A stretch of DNA of 64,000 nucleotides, taken from the NCBI GenBank assembly GCA_038496675.1, contig CM076666.1:15640766-15704765 (forward strand). The letters run 5' to 3'. Position 1 is the first letter of the stretch; each line of letters opens with the position of its first letter. A model generated the notes under the pieces. It ran no database searches, was not told the origin of the DNA, and saw only the letters and a program-made list of their open reading frames with translations. The position numbers and the translations under genes are program-made. The stretch comes from Rachycentron canadum (Eukaryota; Chordata; Actinopteri; Carangiformes; Rachycentridae). Shown piece after piece: positions 36,691 to 49,300 of the stretch.

Positions 36691-39600
36691 TATTTCCAAT
36701 AACAAAATAAAATATTATTTTTACCTCTTCCTTCCCTGTACCAGGAGGCTTATTTGGCCAACAGGCCCAGCAGCAAGGTCAGGCTCAACCCACCCAGCTG
36801 TACCAGCAGGTCACTGCTCTGTCAGCTCCTACCTTGTTGGGAGATGAGCGTGATTCCATCTTAGCAAAATGGAACCAGCTGCAGGCTTACTGGGGAACTG
36901 GGAAGGGCTACTACAGTAACAACAACCCGCCTGTGGACTTTACCCAGGAAAACCCATTCTGCAGGTTCAAGGTAAAAAAGAAAAAGAAGCTTATTAGAGA
37001 GGTTGAAAGTGTTGTTTGGTTCACTTTGTGTTGAATACCAAATAGTAGCTATTTATTTATTGTGTTTCCTAGGCAGTGGGGTATAGCTGTGTCCCAGTGA
37101 GTAAGGATGAGGATGGCTTAGTGGTCTTGGTTCTCAATAAAAAAGAAGCTGATGTGCGAGCGCAGCAGCAGCAGCTGGTGGAGTCTCTCCATAAGATCCT
37201 GGGAAGCAACCAAACACTCACTGTCAATGTAGATGGTGTCAAAGCTGTACCAAATGACCAGTAAGTGTCTATAAGATGTCATACATTTCTACTACTAGAT
37301 ACACGGTTTCCTAATTCCTAGTCTACACAGTAGATAAATTCATCATGAACAAATGAGGGCTTCATGTGTCTGCTGTCTCTCAGAACAGAGGTGATCATTT
37401 ACGTGGTGGAGCGTTCTGCTAATGGCACCTCCAAGCGGATTCCTGCCACCACACTCTTCAGTTATCTGGAGCAGGCAAACATCAAGGTCCAACTCACACA
37501 GATTGGAGTGGCCATGTCTGTCACACGCACAGAGTTGTCTCCAGCACAGCTCAAGCAGCTGTTGCAAAATGCTCCAGCAGGTACATGTGTCATCTTCTCA
37601 CTGAATTCTATAAATTGGTAATTTTGTAATTTTATTAGTTTTCAATTGTAACTAAGATGCTGTCTTTCCCTACTAGGAGTGGATCCTATCATTTGGGAGC
37701 AGGCCAAGGTAGACAACCCTGACCCAGAGAAGTAAGTTAGTGAAGAGCATATGTTCAAGGTTTACCATAAGAACAGTTACAAAAGACAGAGAGGTCTTCC
37801 AGGTTTTTATGTACATTTACAGTTGAAATCTAAACTTAGGCTAATGGCTCATCTACAGTATCCTTCACAGTTGAAGGGAAGTTATGGCATTCATCATCTC
37901 ACAATAGTGGAAATTCTGACTATGGGTCATTTAGGAAACATGACTCCAGCAAAACAATACATTGGAAATCAGAGGCAGCAGTTTTCAGAAATAATTTCAC
38001 TCACTTGGCTCCAACTGATGTCCAAAGGAAAGTAAAAATGGATATTAGTTAGCTTGTCTTAATATTGGCCGTAATGAGCTACAAGGTTGGAAAACACATG
38101 GATCTTTTCCCTGGATGTTTTCATGTGCCTTCTCTTTTCACTTTGTACAACTTTAACATGTAAAAGTAAAGCTTAGATCGATGTGACCTACATGATTGTT
38201 TTTGTTTTATTAATTTTGTTTGAAATGGTGTGCATATGCTTGTCCCAGCTTGACCGAATCAATGGATTTTTCACCAACCTTATCTTGTGTAATATGGGAA
38301 ATTGAATATGATATAGAGAATTAAAATGAGGGTTCACATCCCTTTATTTCCTCAGCTGATTTGACAACATCACACTTATATGACTCTGGTCACTGATGGT
38401 CTCCCGATCACCACAAATTTTCCTGGTTTTGTTTCTTTAGTGTCTTTTTGATATTTTTCTATAGGTTAATTCCAGTGCCAATGGTGGGTTTTAAGGAGCT
38501 CCTTTGCAGGCTGCAGATCCAGGAGCAGATGACCAAACAGCATCAGACCAGAGTGGATGTAAGTGAAAGCTCTGCTGCTTTGGTTCTAGTCTTAGGACTT
38601 AGGAAAAAAAAAAAAGAAGAAAAATCACTGAACATGGGCACAGAGCCTTCTGATTATCAACAAAGGAATTTTGAAGCAGATTTAGTGGTGTCAAGGACAG
38701 TACACAGATGTCCAGTTCATGCTAGCTGCCAACAGGTTGTTGACAGCTGAAATTACTATTACAAATACAGCTGCAAGTGGCAGTAGCAGGATTCAGGGAT
38801 CTTTGAAAAATAACTTTGGCTTATATAACAGTAACCCAATATATTTGGACAATATAATATAATAAATTTGAGCTCTGTTTGGATGTGAGTATATTTACAA
38901 CAGATACATCATGTCAGCTAATAAGGTAACCACTCCTGATGCATCTCTTGCAAAACAAAAGCAGTTAGCTAATATCACCATAAAATGCACTTTTAAGTAT
39001 GCATTTCTGTTCTGTCTTAGTCAGTTGTTGATAAAACATGTTGAACTTAAAGTGGCAACATAGGGATTATTTCAGTTCTGTGGGACTAAAATAAAACTGG
39101 AAATCTGTGAGAAATGCTAAACATGGTAACAGTTTTCCTCCTCCCTGTTTTCACTCACTCTCACACACATATTTGGCCCAACAGATAATCTCCAATGACA
39201 TCAGTGAACTGCAGAAGAACCAGGCGACCACAGTGGCAAAGATTGCTCAGTACAAGAGGAAACTGATGGATCTGTCTCACAGAGTGCTGCAGGTAGCAGC
39301 CTGATTTTTTTTTTTTTTCTTTGAAAATTTTATGTTTTCTACCTTTTGATTTTTCCAAGAATAGTGAAATGAACTGTGATGACAGCCACCTGAATATTTC
39401 ATGGTGAATGAACGCCAACTGCATTTTTCCCTGCATTATCTTCCCTGCTTCAGTAATTCTTTTTATATAGTTATCACTCCTCCTCCTCCCATTTCTCTTG
39501 TTTTCTTGGCAGGTGCTGATTAAACAGGAGATTCAGAGGAAAAGTGGTTATGCTATCCAAGTGGATGAGGAGCACCTTAGGGTGCAGCTGGACACCATTC

Positions 39601-40562
39601 AGTCTGAACTCAATGCCCCCACACAGTTCAAGGCAAGTGTGTCTAAACTCTTCACAAAAAGTCTTTACAACTACTCGCTACCTCACTTTAATTTAGCAAA
39701 TTTACAAAGCTCATTCAATCAAGTTTCCTTGGCTTCTGTATTTGAGACTGCAGGTGACTGATTAGGCCACTGCTTGAGACTAAATCATTATTGGAGTATT
39801 TGTGTTGTGTTGTCTTTCAGGGCCGGTTGAATGAATTAATGTCCCAAATTCGGATGCAGAACCACTTTGGAGCCGTTAGATCAGAAGAACGCTACAATGT
39901 TGACGCAGATCTTCTCAGAGAAATAAAACAGGTGAGTCAGAAAATGTGCAGAATGCATTGTACTTTCACATCTGTCTCCTGTAATTCTTTTCCAGAACTG
40001 GTATTTATTAGGTGTCTCAAAATGACTCATGGGAAAACTGCTGCAAGTTAGAACTAAAAACTTGTCAGGAACTTATCGTCATTGTGCAAGTGACACCCAC
40101 TTTGGGATTTTTGTGAAATAAGTTATTTGCTTTACGAGGCACTGCGAGCATGATCAAATCACTGTTGCTCAGCTGCATTTCCTACGTTACATTGTGAGGA
40201 CTTCATTTCTGCAGACAGAGACACCATGTGTTCTTTTGTGTATCTCCCACACAGTCAGTAAAAAGACAAAACGATGTTTTAATGAGTTCACGGTTAGAGG
40301 TGATTTCCTGCTCTGAGGAACAGATGAAGGCCCAGACCTTTGACTGTACAGCTGAGGATTTCTAGACCACACGCCCATCTTTAGAAGGTTATGACATCAA
40401 CTTAAACACTGTTTCCTTGAATTTCCTTTTCAGCACTTGAAGCAGCAGCAGGAGGGCTTAAGTCATTTGATCAGTGTCATCAAAGACGACTTGGAAGACA
40501 TCAAACTTATAGAGCACGGGCTGAGTGACAGTGGACATTTGAGAGGAGGCATCCTGAGCTGA
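33030..40562 (+). CDS. nup54: Nucleoporin Nup54 (p54)
   Basis: Exons: 33030-33072, 33534-33641, 34962-35045, 35212-35376, 35772-35858, 35983-36141, 36745-36971, 37073-37260, 37384-37580, 37677-37731, 38465-38558, 39185-39292, 39513-39632, 39821-39931 and 40434-40562. Total 624 aa, against 507 in human. It forms the central-channel FG subcomplex with Nup62 and Nup58 in the nuclear pore. Residues 1 to about 225 are FG/GLFG repeats in a Gly/Thr/Ala-rich sequence. The rest is nearly collinear with mammalian Nup54: LLGDERDSILAKWNQLQ, ENPFCRFKAVGYSC, ELSPAQLKQLLQN, WEQAKVDNPDPEK and the coiled-coil region (LQKNQATTVAKIAQYKRKL, IQRKSGYAIQVDEEHLRVQL, GRLNELMSQIRMQNHF). The extra length lies in the FG region, which is encoded by phase-1 exons 2-6. 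Exon 13 uses a GC donor. Confidence 0.97.
36627..36692. repeat. (GATG)n(GATA)n microsatellite
   Basis: Tandem GATG then GATA units in nup54 intron 6. Confidence 0.95.
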
Positions 40563-41060
40563 GTCTACCCAACCAATACACACGTGCTCTGACTCTTATT
40601 GTCACAATCAATTTCCCAAGAAGGGGGGGGGGGCACCTCGCAGAAAGAAAAGGAGGCCATTGTGTCCTTTTAGTCATGGTATTGGATTCATCTTGAAAGA
40701 ATATTTTGCCAGTTTGATCACAGGAGGGCATCTGGACACATTTGTTGGAAAGATCAATTTGGTGTAATTATTCTGTTTATCACCGGTTTGGCAGGTTTAT
40801 CAGGATGTTTTCCCATTATCTGTACCGGCAGCACAGTGACTGGTTAATCTTTGTGGACTGATAGAGAGCTTAATGGAAAGACTCAACATCACCTAATAAT
40901 AGCTGGCTTCCCTCACATCGCATCAGATTATAGATGTGAGGCATGTGACTGGCATGTGAACAAGTCATGGGATTGAGTGTGTCGTGATTGAATACTTTGT
41001 AAATACATCTTTGTATTTTTTTTTTATTCTGTTAGAATATAATTAAAATTTCCTTTTAAA
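40563..41060 (+). other. nup54 3-prime UTR
   Basis: Follows the TGA at 40560-40562. A likely polyadenylation signal ATTAAA lies at about 41043. A G-run (nine or ten G) lies at about 40624. Confidence 0.5.
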
Positions 41061-41504
41061 TTGAAAACAGGTTTTTCACTGCACCTCTTTCCTGATGTAC
41101 ATACTTTAAAGGAAATCCTTTTTTAAAATCTGAAGATGTTACATACAAGTACGTTGCTGTGGTCCCTGTGTTTACCTCCTCATGCCAGACCTTTCCAACA
41201 TCTCATCAAAGTAGAGCTTGAGTTGATAGGATTCATGTCCTGGATTTACATCCCGACAAGGATGAAAGACTGATTGGCAGTTGAACTGAATAAGCAGCTT
41301 TCAGAAAGATTATATCCCCTCATGTAGAGGGCTCACTCATATCCTAAGGGTCTGAATTGCACATGGAAATAAAGGGAACATGTGCTTACACCTCTGTGGA
41401 AGTAGTGACTGATGACTGTAGACGCTAGTTCTGCAGAATTGTTGAAACGACCAAAATCACTTAATGTAGAAAATGAAAAACATTGAAAGTAATAGATTCA
41501 TAAT

Positions 41505-41765
41505 GTATCCATCCATAATCTATAAGGGCGGGGTTACAACCTAGACAGGTCACCAGTCTCTCACAAGGCCGACATATACAGACATCCAACCATTCACATT
41601 CACAGGTAATTTTAGAGTCACCTATCAACCTAATGTGCATGTCTTGGGCATGATTGGGGGAACTGAATCAGCCACACAGAAAGGCCCCAGGCCTGGGGTT
41701 CAAACCCAGAACCTTCTTGCTGTGAGGTGACAGTGCTAACGACTGCATCACTGATCACCCTTCAT
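41505..41765 (+). repeat. Teleost LINE/SINE-tail-like repeat
   Basis: It contains ggcggggttacaacctagac then aggtcaccagtctctcacaa, attttagagtcacctatcaa then cctaatgtgcatgtctt, cacacagaaaggcccc, and gggttcaaacccagaacctt then cttgctgtgaggtgacagtg. This series is shared by a very abundant fish retroposon tail (remembered consensus). It sits between the convergent nup54 and ppef2 genes and is diverged and noncoding. Confidence 0.6.
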
Positions 41766-42585
41766 TAAATATTACCTCTGGTTACAGTTAGTTGCGCTGA
41801 GGAGATGCAGTTTTCAGAATTACTTACTTCTGCTTCTGATAATGTTTTTTATTTCTAATATTTAGAGCTATTTATTTTCTATCTGGTGCCTTCATTACCC
41901 AGAGTACAACCTGACTACAAACAATTCTTTGGCAGATTCAGATGTGTTATACTAGTAGCGGCTAATGAAGCAGACTACAGCTGTCAGGTAAGCTCACGCC
42001 GTGACACCCCAGATTTTTTCACTTTCCAAACTTGTAACGCAGCCACCGCTGACTTAGCTCAGATTGAATTGAAGCCATTTAATCAGTTTTGTGCAGCTCC
42101 CACTGGAGCCACAAAAGGCTTTAAATAACTTTGTCACATATGTCGTCATGCTCTTCAACACCTGGTAACACTTTGATGTGTATCGTTGCAGTTCCTTTAA
42201 TTCCTCACTTGCCTGGGCTGAACATTGTCAACAGCTCCTCACCATTAAAAGGCAAAGACAGCATCACGTGTATTTAATGTTTTAACACATAACTAAAGAA
42301 GTGGTTATTAAGTTATCTTAAAAATACACCTCACGCACTTATGAATAAACTTGAATGAAAAATGAGTGTGTTGTAAAAAAAAACAAAAAAAAAACAACTG
42401 GAAGTCTAAGAGGTAGAAAATATCTAGTTTGCCCCTGATAAATAATGATGGTCACTCTTAGTCATCGGGTCATATGGACAAGATACTGACCAGGTATTTT
42501 CCACAGATGAGTATCCAGACAATTCCTGATGTTGTCTAAGCAGTAGATCAGCAACTACAGCAGCTACAGTCCTTGGCCCAGGCTC
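41766..42585. other. Intergenic between nup54 and ppef2 3-prime ends
   Basis: Probably holds the ppef2 3-prime UTR. A TTTAAT (ATTAAA on the minus strand) lies at about 42273 and TTTATT at about 41871. No gene is recognised on the plus strand. Confidence 0.4.
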
Positions 42586-45500
42586 TCAGGTATGTGCAGA
42601 GAGGTCTACCAGCCGAAACGCCTCCATGAACTCATTGATATCAATGCTCCCGTCCTTGTTGAAGTCGATGCTCTGGGCCAGGTCTGCAATAGTTTCGTCG
42701 CTGATCTCAGTCTTTAGATGAGAGCACAGGAGTTTCCAGGTCTGGCGAAACTCCTCCAACGAGATCAAACCTAGACACGACACGGGAAGAGACCACCGTT
42801 TTAAACTATGCTGCATCAAGTCCTGCATGTTGAGTGGATTCATTTGTTTTCAGATAGTCTTCAAGAGATTTTAAGTGAGACATTTCTGCATCTGAAGAGT
42901 GTGTCAACCACTTATAGAAAGTACAAGTTATATTTCCAGCAAATGAAATAAATAGGGCACAGTGTATAGGTAGGAAAAGGGAGAGAAAGAATTATCCTAA
43001 GCTGCTTACTGACCAGAGTGATCTGTGTCTATGATTCGGAAGATGGTTTCCAGGTTGGAGTGGTTTTTGTATATAGTCTCTAGGATGCTGTTGTCAGATA
43101 TCTAAAAGGAAAGACAAGTACATAATGATTCTACAGCTCACAAAAGAAAACACACTGATGCTAGTAGGATAAGGCTGACCTCTAGTTTGGGCTCAGTGAT
43201 GGAGAGCTCCCTTATCCACTGCTGGTAGTTCATCATGCCGTACTGGGGGCTGCTGACAAGCTGAGGACGTAGCACCCTCCAGGGCAGACCCAGCTTCAGT
43301 ACACTCTCTGTTGCACTGGCCCAGTGCCTTAGACTGATCATCCCTGAGATGCAGACAGAAGGATATCATGGGGTTCTTATTATTGAAGAGATATTTGCAT
43401 TCTGATATACTGAAACTAAAGGCAATGGTGAATTTTTTCATAGTACCTGTGTTGTTAGGATCAAACTCCTGGAAGGCACTGATGAGATCTGACTTGTGCA
43501 CAAACAGTTGTTCCTTCAGAGCTCGCAGAGCTGACCTCTCCGTCCACCCAACACTGACAAAGAACAGGTAGAGGAAAAAAAACATTTTATCATAAGTACC
43601 ACTCTTTACAGAAAACTTTTCTTTTCCCCCTAAATCATTTCAGTGTCGTTCTCTGTTTTCTTAAAATCGCCCTTTTTTACATTGTTTACCTTTGTCTCAG
43701 GGTGAGCTCCCTGCTTGTCCGGCTGGCCTGATACTGAATGAAATGTGGGACCAGATCAGGGCCCATCCTGATGTAGGCCCCTCTGTTGCTGCCTACCTCA
43801 TAGTAGTTAGACGCTGAGAATATAGTCAGCACCTAAATACAGCAAAAGGCAGTTGGTAAATTATCTCGAAGTCTAACTGAAATAAATGAGAGGATTCATG
43901 CCCTTCCCACCACCAGATCAGTGTTTTATTAACAATTGTCAGTCAAAAGCTGCCAGTACTTGCTTCCATATTCAGTATTCCACCTTAAACTCTATTTTCC
44001 ATCCTAAATCTGAGCCGTTCGAGTCTCTGTTTACCTTGCGGTTGTGGCAGAACTCAAATCCGTCCTGTTTGCATTCATGGGAGCGGATGAGGAGCTGCAG
44101 GTTGTGTCTTCCCAGGACCTCCTCAGTGACATCCGGGCCCCAGTAGCAGCCTCCACCTCGCACCTCATTGGGAATGCAGCCATTTTGGGGCATGGGGTCA
44201 CTCCACAACACATCCACTATCTGGGTAGATGAATCAGTTATAGTAAAAAAAAAAAAAAAAAAAAAACATGCTGTGTCTACAGCTGCTGACATCCATTTTT
44301 TAAAAGTTAATCACCTGTTTCCATTCACGCTCATCTGTCTCTACTGTCTCTCCAGACTCTGGGTCTGAGTCTGAGTCAGACTTCTGCAGCTCTCCATAGC
44401 ACTGGTCGAACCCTGCCAGCCTGCGCCTCCTCTTCAGCTCCTCCTCCACTGACCAGTTGACCTGACTGCTCATGGGAAGGTTGTGCAGAGAGCGGCGTGG
44501 TAGGTCGTGCCTTTGAGCCAGTGCCGAGCTGTGGTAAGTCAGAGAACACACTCGACGCCGGCCCTCCACTGGTCCCCCAGACTGCCTGTTATTGCCGTTC
44601 ATTGTCTGAGTCTTGCTGCCATTGACTGCACAATGGGCCGGCTTAGGAGGCCTGAGTGTCGACACGTACTGCACACATTGAAAAACACAAACACATATTT
44701 TATGATTGTACTTCTAGATTGGCTGCACAAAATTCACTCCTTTAATGCCTACTGAAAGCCCCTCTCACTCTGTGTCTGTCCACTTGGGCGAGTATATCGA
44801 GGTCTGTGGTGTCAGAGATCCCTCCATGCACAATCAGCACCTTGTGGTCGATGACTGTGGCGAGAGGCAGCCAGCTGAAGATCTTCTGGAGAAGCTTTAG
44901 GATCTTCTTGCCATGCACCTGCAGAAGTCAAACCCATGGTGACTTACATGCAGTTATTATTAAATCCATATCCTATTCGTGTGGGCAGTCTTTAGCTATG
45001 CTAATGGTATAGTTCTGCACATGACAATGTCAGGCTGTTGGTGCACCACTGTGGCCTAGACTGGAAATATCTCGACAGTTATCAGATGGATTACCATTAG
45101 GTTTTCATTCATGCCCCCTCAGACTGACAACTAAATAATAAAGTGATTCTCCTTTTCCTTTAATCAAAAAATCCCTTAAAAATATTAAACCCTGATGTTT
45201 TCCTTTGTGCTAATCCATCTCCTTTCCGGCTTCGCCAGCGTGTCCAGGCCCTTTGTTTTTTCTAAGTTTGACTTTTCCAAGTAATTTCTTAAAACAGCTC
45301 CTAGTTGTAGTCTTAGCGATGTTACATAAACAGTGAGTGGTTCGACAATGTAACAATGTGGCATGTTTTTAATAGTTTTCAGATTAAAGTGGAGCTCTAC
45401 AGCTACAATACAGAAGATTACACTTTATCAGACTTTGAATACAAACACGGTACTTGATAGTAAGATCCATTCATTTGGTTTTGGTCTTCTGACAATGAGA

Positions 45501-48500
45501 GAAATACAGAATATCCTTTAACTCTCAGTTCTTTGTGCCAGTTCATTAACATGTAATGACACCGTGGCACTTGTGATGGGAGACAGACATGATGTATCAA
45601 ATCTGTAATGTTTTTCCAGGTATTAGGGAGTGGACGTACTGACGAAGTATGGAGTCCAAAGGTCACTTTTACACAAAGTTTGAATGAGATTAAAATAGAT
45701 TCCACGTTATACTTCTACTCCACTACATTCATTTGACAGCTAGTTACTCATAACTTTGCACATTGTGATTATGGCACAGAACATGCACTGGGATTTTAAA
45801 ATAAGATGATTTGCACTTGGTTGAACAAGCCAGTAAAATCAGTATATAAAGCCATGAACTACATATATATATATTTTGTCCAATATAAGTGTAATGTAAT
45901 CCTGTAATGCTAAAGTAAAATACACAAGACCTACCCTGTATTTTCCCAGAACTTCTTTAGTGAAACCATATCTGGAGAAAACACCCAACAAATAATCAAA
46001 TTAGTTTACACATCAACAACAGGCATTAAAAAATAAGAAAGCAGTGTGCATACTGTGTACCTCAGGTTAACAATGTGGTCTTCATGGTTCCCTCTGTTTA
46101 GATGGACGTCATTGGGATAGACCAGCAGGAAGCCAAACAGGATCAGCAGGATCTCTAAGGAGTTTTTACCACGATCCACAAAGTCTCCATTGAAGACATA
46201 TTGCTTCTCAGAGGATGGTAAACCATTCTGGACAGATTTAAGTTCAAGGTGTTAGTTCAAAAACATAAATCTGTGACAATATGTTCAATTTCCACATTGT
46301 GAATACCTTATAGAAAATGAGCAGCAGGTCTTCAAGATGCCCATGTAAGTCTCCTGGGTAGAAATAAATAATGGATCAACTGTTGAGGCAGTTGCGAGTA
46401 CACATGCTCAATGTTTCAATGGCAATGAAAGAAATCTATGAGAAAATATTAGAGCAGGAAAGGTCTGCTGTTGTGTACCACATATGGTAATCTCCTTCGT
46501 ATGGCAAGTGGAGACATGATTGATATTTTGAAGAATTCTTAAATGTCTCCAAGTCTCTCCAAGAAGCTGCAGAACATATCGAGCATGGAGCTGCTACTGG
46601 GAAAAAAGAAAACAAGTATGAATAAACAGTGCTGAAGAAAAAGGTAACCATTAAAAACTTATCTGCTTTTGGAATCTGCTATGCTTTTGCTTTATGAGCT
46701 TGTGTGCATACTTGTTTGTGCCTGAAGGCCTCCACCAGCTTCGACACCCCACAGAAGGTCATGGGGAAGGTCAGATGGGGGCCATTGTAGCTGTCAGGTA
46801 CCTCAATGCTCTTGTAGCAAAAATATCTCTCCCACTCCGTGTCACGACAGATTTCATTCTCACGGAAAATGTGAGATATTAGGTTTCCTGCGTTATACCC
46901 AGAGAGGGAAAGAAAGGGAAGTGGATCAGCGTGGTAAAAGAAGACACTTGTGGTGGTGTGGGTGAGCTCAGACTATCTCACTGTTAATAATTAAATGAAA
47001 TCTACAAGTCAGTGAATTAAAAGAGGAGTGAACTGAGGAGTGAAGAGAATGACTGTCTCACTTTCACTGCTAGCTGGGGTGAAGTGGTCCATCAGGAAGC
47101 CAAAAAAGTTGTAGAGCTGCAGGAAATAAAAAGCAAATTTGAAAATTAATTCCCAGAGTCAAAGACAATTATTTTCATTATCAAATAATTGAAAATAATC
47201 CATTGTGAAATGCATGAAAACAATGAAAGATGCTGACCAACCCAAACCAACCCAAAACTCAAATTACAAAGTAAGACCAAGAAACATAACGATATTTCAC
47301 ATACAACACAAGTAATCGATAAATTGATCAATCATTACAGCTCTAGATGCTGCTGGAGGAAAGGTCAAGGGATTAACGCCCCTGTCACCCCATATGATAT
47401 TTATGTGCTTTATAGATTGTCTTTTGACTGGTATTAGTGTTTTTATTTGTTTGGTTCAGATGTGAGGGTTGTGACGCCCCTGTCACTGCCTTGGAGGTTT
47501 CCCTGGCCAACCTCAGCTGGCAGTTGGCTGATATGGAAGGGTCGTAAGATGATGCTGTTCATCTGGGCCTTAGGGACCAAAGGAGTTTGCCCACGTGCTC
47601 ATTTCCACCTGTTCCATGTATTTTGACATAGATTTGGCGAACATGGCTTTCATGGCTAAACTTGATGCTTTCCTCATCCCATTTATATTTGTCTTACTTT
47701 TTATTTAGAATCAATTATTAATAAAATTAAATTGAAAACGTTAGAGCTGGTGTGCCAGATGTGTCAAGTCAAGAGTATGACCAAAATCATCAAGATTTAT
47801 TCACTATTGACCATGAATGTCTGCACTAATAGATGTTAAACATTTTACTCTGAGCCACAAGTGTCAAGTTTATGGTTATAACAGAGATGTTAGGAGATCA
47901 TTGCTGAGATAGTTTATAAAGTGGAGGACTGACAGGCATTGCCATCCACCATTAGAATGACTAAAAAAGCTTGTTGTTCCTGTGGAAAGGTCACATTATA
48001 TTTTCTTCTGTGCAAATTTTTATTTCCCCCAAAACTGTGCAACCTCACCTTAATCTGGTCTTGCTCTCCTGCATATTCAATAGACTGGAAGATGTTCCAT
48101 GTGCACCTGCGCCTCATCTCCAGCCGGGCCACATACTGACGGTACCAGCGCTGGATCAGCAGAGCTGCTCTGATTGCTAAGAACAAGGAGAGTAAGCGAT
48201 AATACTCTGAACTGCTGAGGTAATCTTCATCATCATTCACTGTGTCACATCTCGACTGAAAGACTCACCAGTGGCAGCTTCACAGGATGCATAAAAAATG
48301 AACAGAGAGATTGCAAAATTTATTCGGGCTAATTGAACCTTTTTTCAGATAATTTGTTCAGTGTAAAGACGTGATGCAATAAAGCAGATATTTACCTGGA
48401 ACTGAGATTCTCACTAAAAATGACAAAAAAAAAAAAGATAATGACAGACATTGAGTTATTGCAATAATTTGAAATATTTCTTTGAAAAACTTGCCTATTT

Positions 48501-48569
48501 ACTATTTACGGCTGCACCTCTGTCACATTTCTTCAGCTGTGGTTCTGATTTTCCCATGCCACATCCCAT
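42586..48569 (-). CDS. ppef2: Serine/threonine phosphatase with EF-hands 2
   Basis: Minus-strand exons: 48569-48503, optional 48413-48396, 48176-48049, 47116-47062, 46887-46712, 46593-46479, 46353-46307, 46227-46061, 45971-45935, 44918-44769, 44668-44315, 44220-44035, 43832-43690, 43553-43447, 43343-43180, 43101-43014 and 42770-42586. Length 722 or 728 aa (human about 753). In order: MGCG N-terminus fit for myristoylation/palmitoylation; IQ motif (IRAALLIQRWYRQYVARLEM); PPP catalytic domain with metal motifs GDLHG (about 181), GDFVDRG (about 210) and GNHED (about 241), then HGGISD and LLIRSHE; and a basic Ser-rich insert (about 315-432) splitting the domain. Three EF-hands end the protein; the last (DFNKDGSIDINE) is canonical and the first is degenerate. 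Known role: calmodulin-binding rhodopsin-phosphatase-family enzyme of photoreceptors. The start was chosen because MGCG resembles PPEF1 (MGCSSS) and the phases fit. Confidence 0.93.
45690..45900 (-). mobile_element. hAT-like repeat fragment in ppef2 intron
   Basis: tatacttctactccactaca then ttcatttgacagctagttac resembles the 3-prime half of the percomorph element whose other half is clear at 57444. It is AT-rich and truncated. Confidence 0.45.
47117..48048. other. ppef2 intron with repeat relic (47150-47345)
   Basis: An intron of about 0.93 kb. The segment 47150-47345 carries caattattttcattatcaaa, taatcgataaattgatcaat and ttacagctct, words of the teleost ATCGATTA-type interspersed repeat also seen at 16310. 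Nothing else is recognised. Confidence 0.45.
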
Positions 48570-48952
48570 GACCCTTTGCTGTTTTCACTGTCAGAGACAA
48601 AGATACTTTCATGTGTGACTGTGAAATATCTGACCTTGTGTTTAGCAACCTGGGAACAATGCAATAATAGATCTCTATATACAATGTAACACATTATTTT
48701 ATCAATTTCACCACACATTTGATGCTTGAAAATGTGCTGGTTAAAAATAATATACATTAAAATATAAACAACAACATAAACAAATCTAAATAATTTGGAG
48801 AAATACAATTGTGTATAATTACTGGCTATTATACAGCAAAATTGTAAAAGTATGGAAAGAATAAGTCTATTCAATGTCAAAGAACACAAATTAACAGAAC
48901 AATCAATACCCAAATAAAAACAAAGCACTTGATTGCACTAAAGTAACCTTAC

Positions 48953-49003
48953 CTGGCCACGCTCCCTTCTTTTCATCACCTCCACTCACTTCTTCAGCAC
49001 CTT
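48953..49003 (-). other. Candidate ppef2 5-prime noncoding exon
   Basis: The minus strand ends ...GTGGCCAG|gtaagg, a strong donor. A matching acceptor ctctgacag|TGAAAAC lies just before the start-codon exon (exon edge 48587). The right edge (transcription start) is inferred from a TATA-like aaaatatat at about 49029-49037. An ATG inside this exon does not continue in frame, so it would be a short upstream open frame. Confidence 0.45.
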
Positions 49004-49027
49004 TAAAGACCCCTTGTCATTTTTTTC

Positions 49028-49300
49028 CCCATATATTTTGCAGCCACACATTATCTCTGCGACTTTTCCATTTCCCGGGCACAGCAGCGCATGTCCCAGT
49101 GTCTGCAACGTTATAACTGGATGTCCCCCTCTCTGCAGCTACACACCTTCAATAATCACAAACACACACTAACAAAGGGCTTGTGAACGGCAGAGCCAAG
49201 TGTCTTGGACAGACCTCGTGATCACTTAAACAAAACAAGATGCAAGTGGATTAGGATTAAACCCTTACTACGGCCCAGCATCTACGCTGAATCAACGGAT
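49028..49300 (-). promoter_or_regulatory. ppef2 promoter with CRX/NRL-type sites
   Basis: On the plus strand, ggattaggatta at 48-59 of line block 49200 (49248-49259) is two abutting TAATCC sites on the ppef2 strand. This is the CRX/OTX consensus of photoreceptor promoters. gctgaatca at 49286-49294 resembles an NRL/MAF site. A TATA-like sequence sits near 49030. PPEF2 is known as a photoreceptor gene, so the cluster makes sense. Binding itself is inferred. Confidence 0.45.

Noticed and set aside
48049..48240. Alternative ppef2 start MNDDED directly upstream of the IQ motif
   Set aside because: A strong acceptor (ctccttgttcttag) precedes the IQ exon and the MGCG exon joins in phase, so the upstream residues are probably intron; retained-intron use cannot be excluded.
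48533..48928. 131-codon minus-strand open frame in ppef2
   Set aside because: It lies in the region of the first ppef2 introns, AT-rich, and overlaps the true start exon in another frame.
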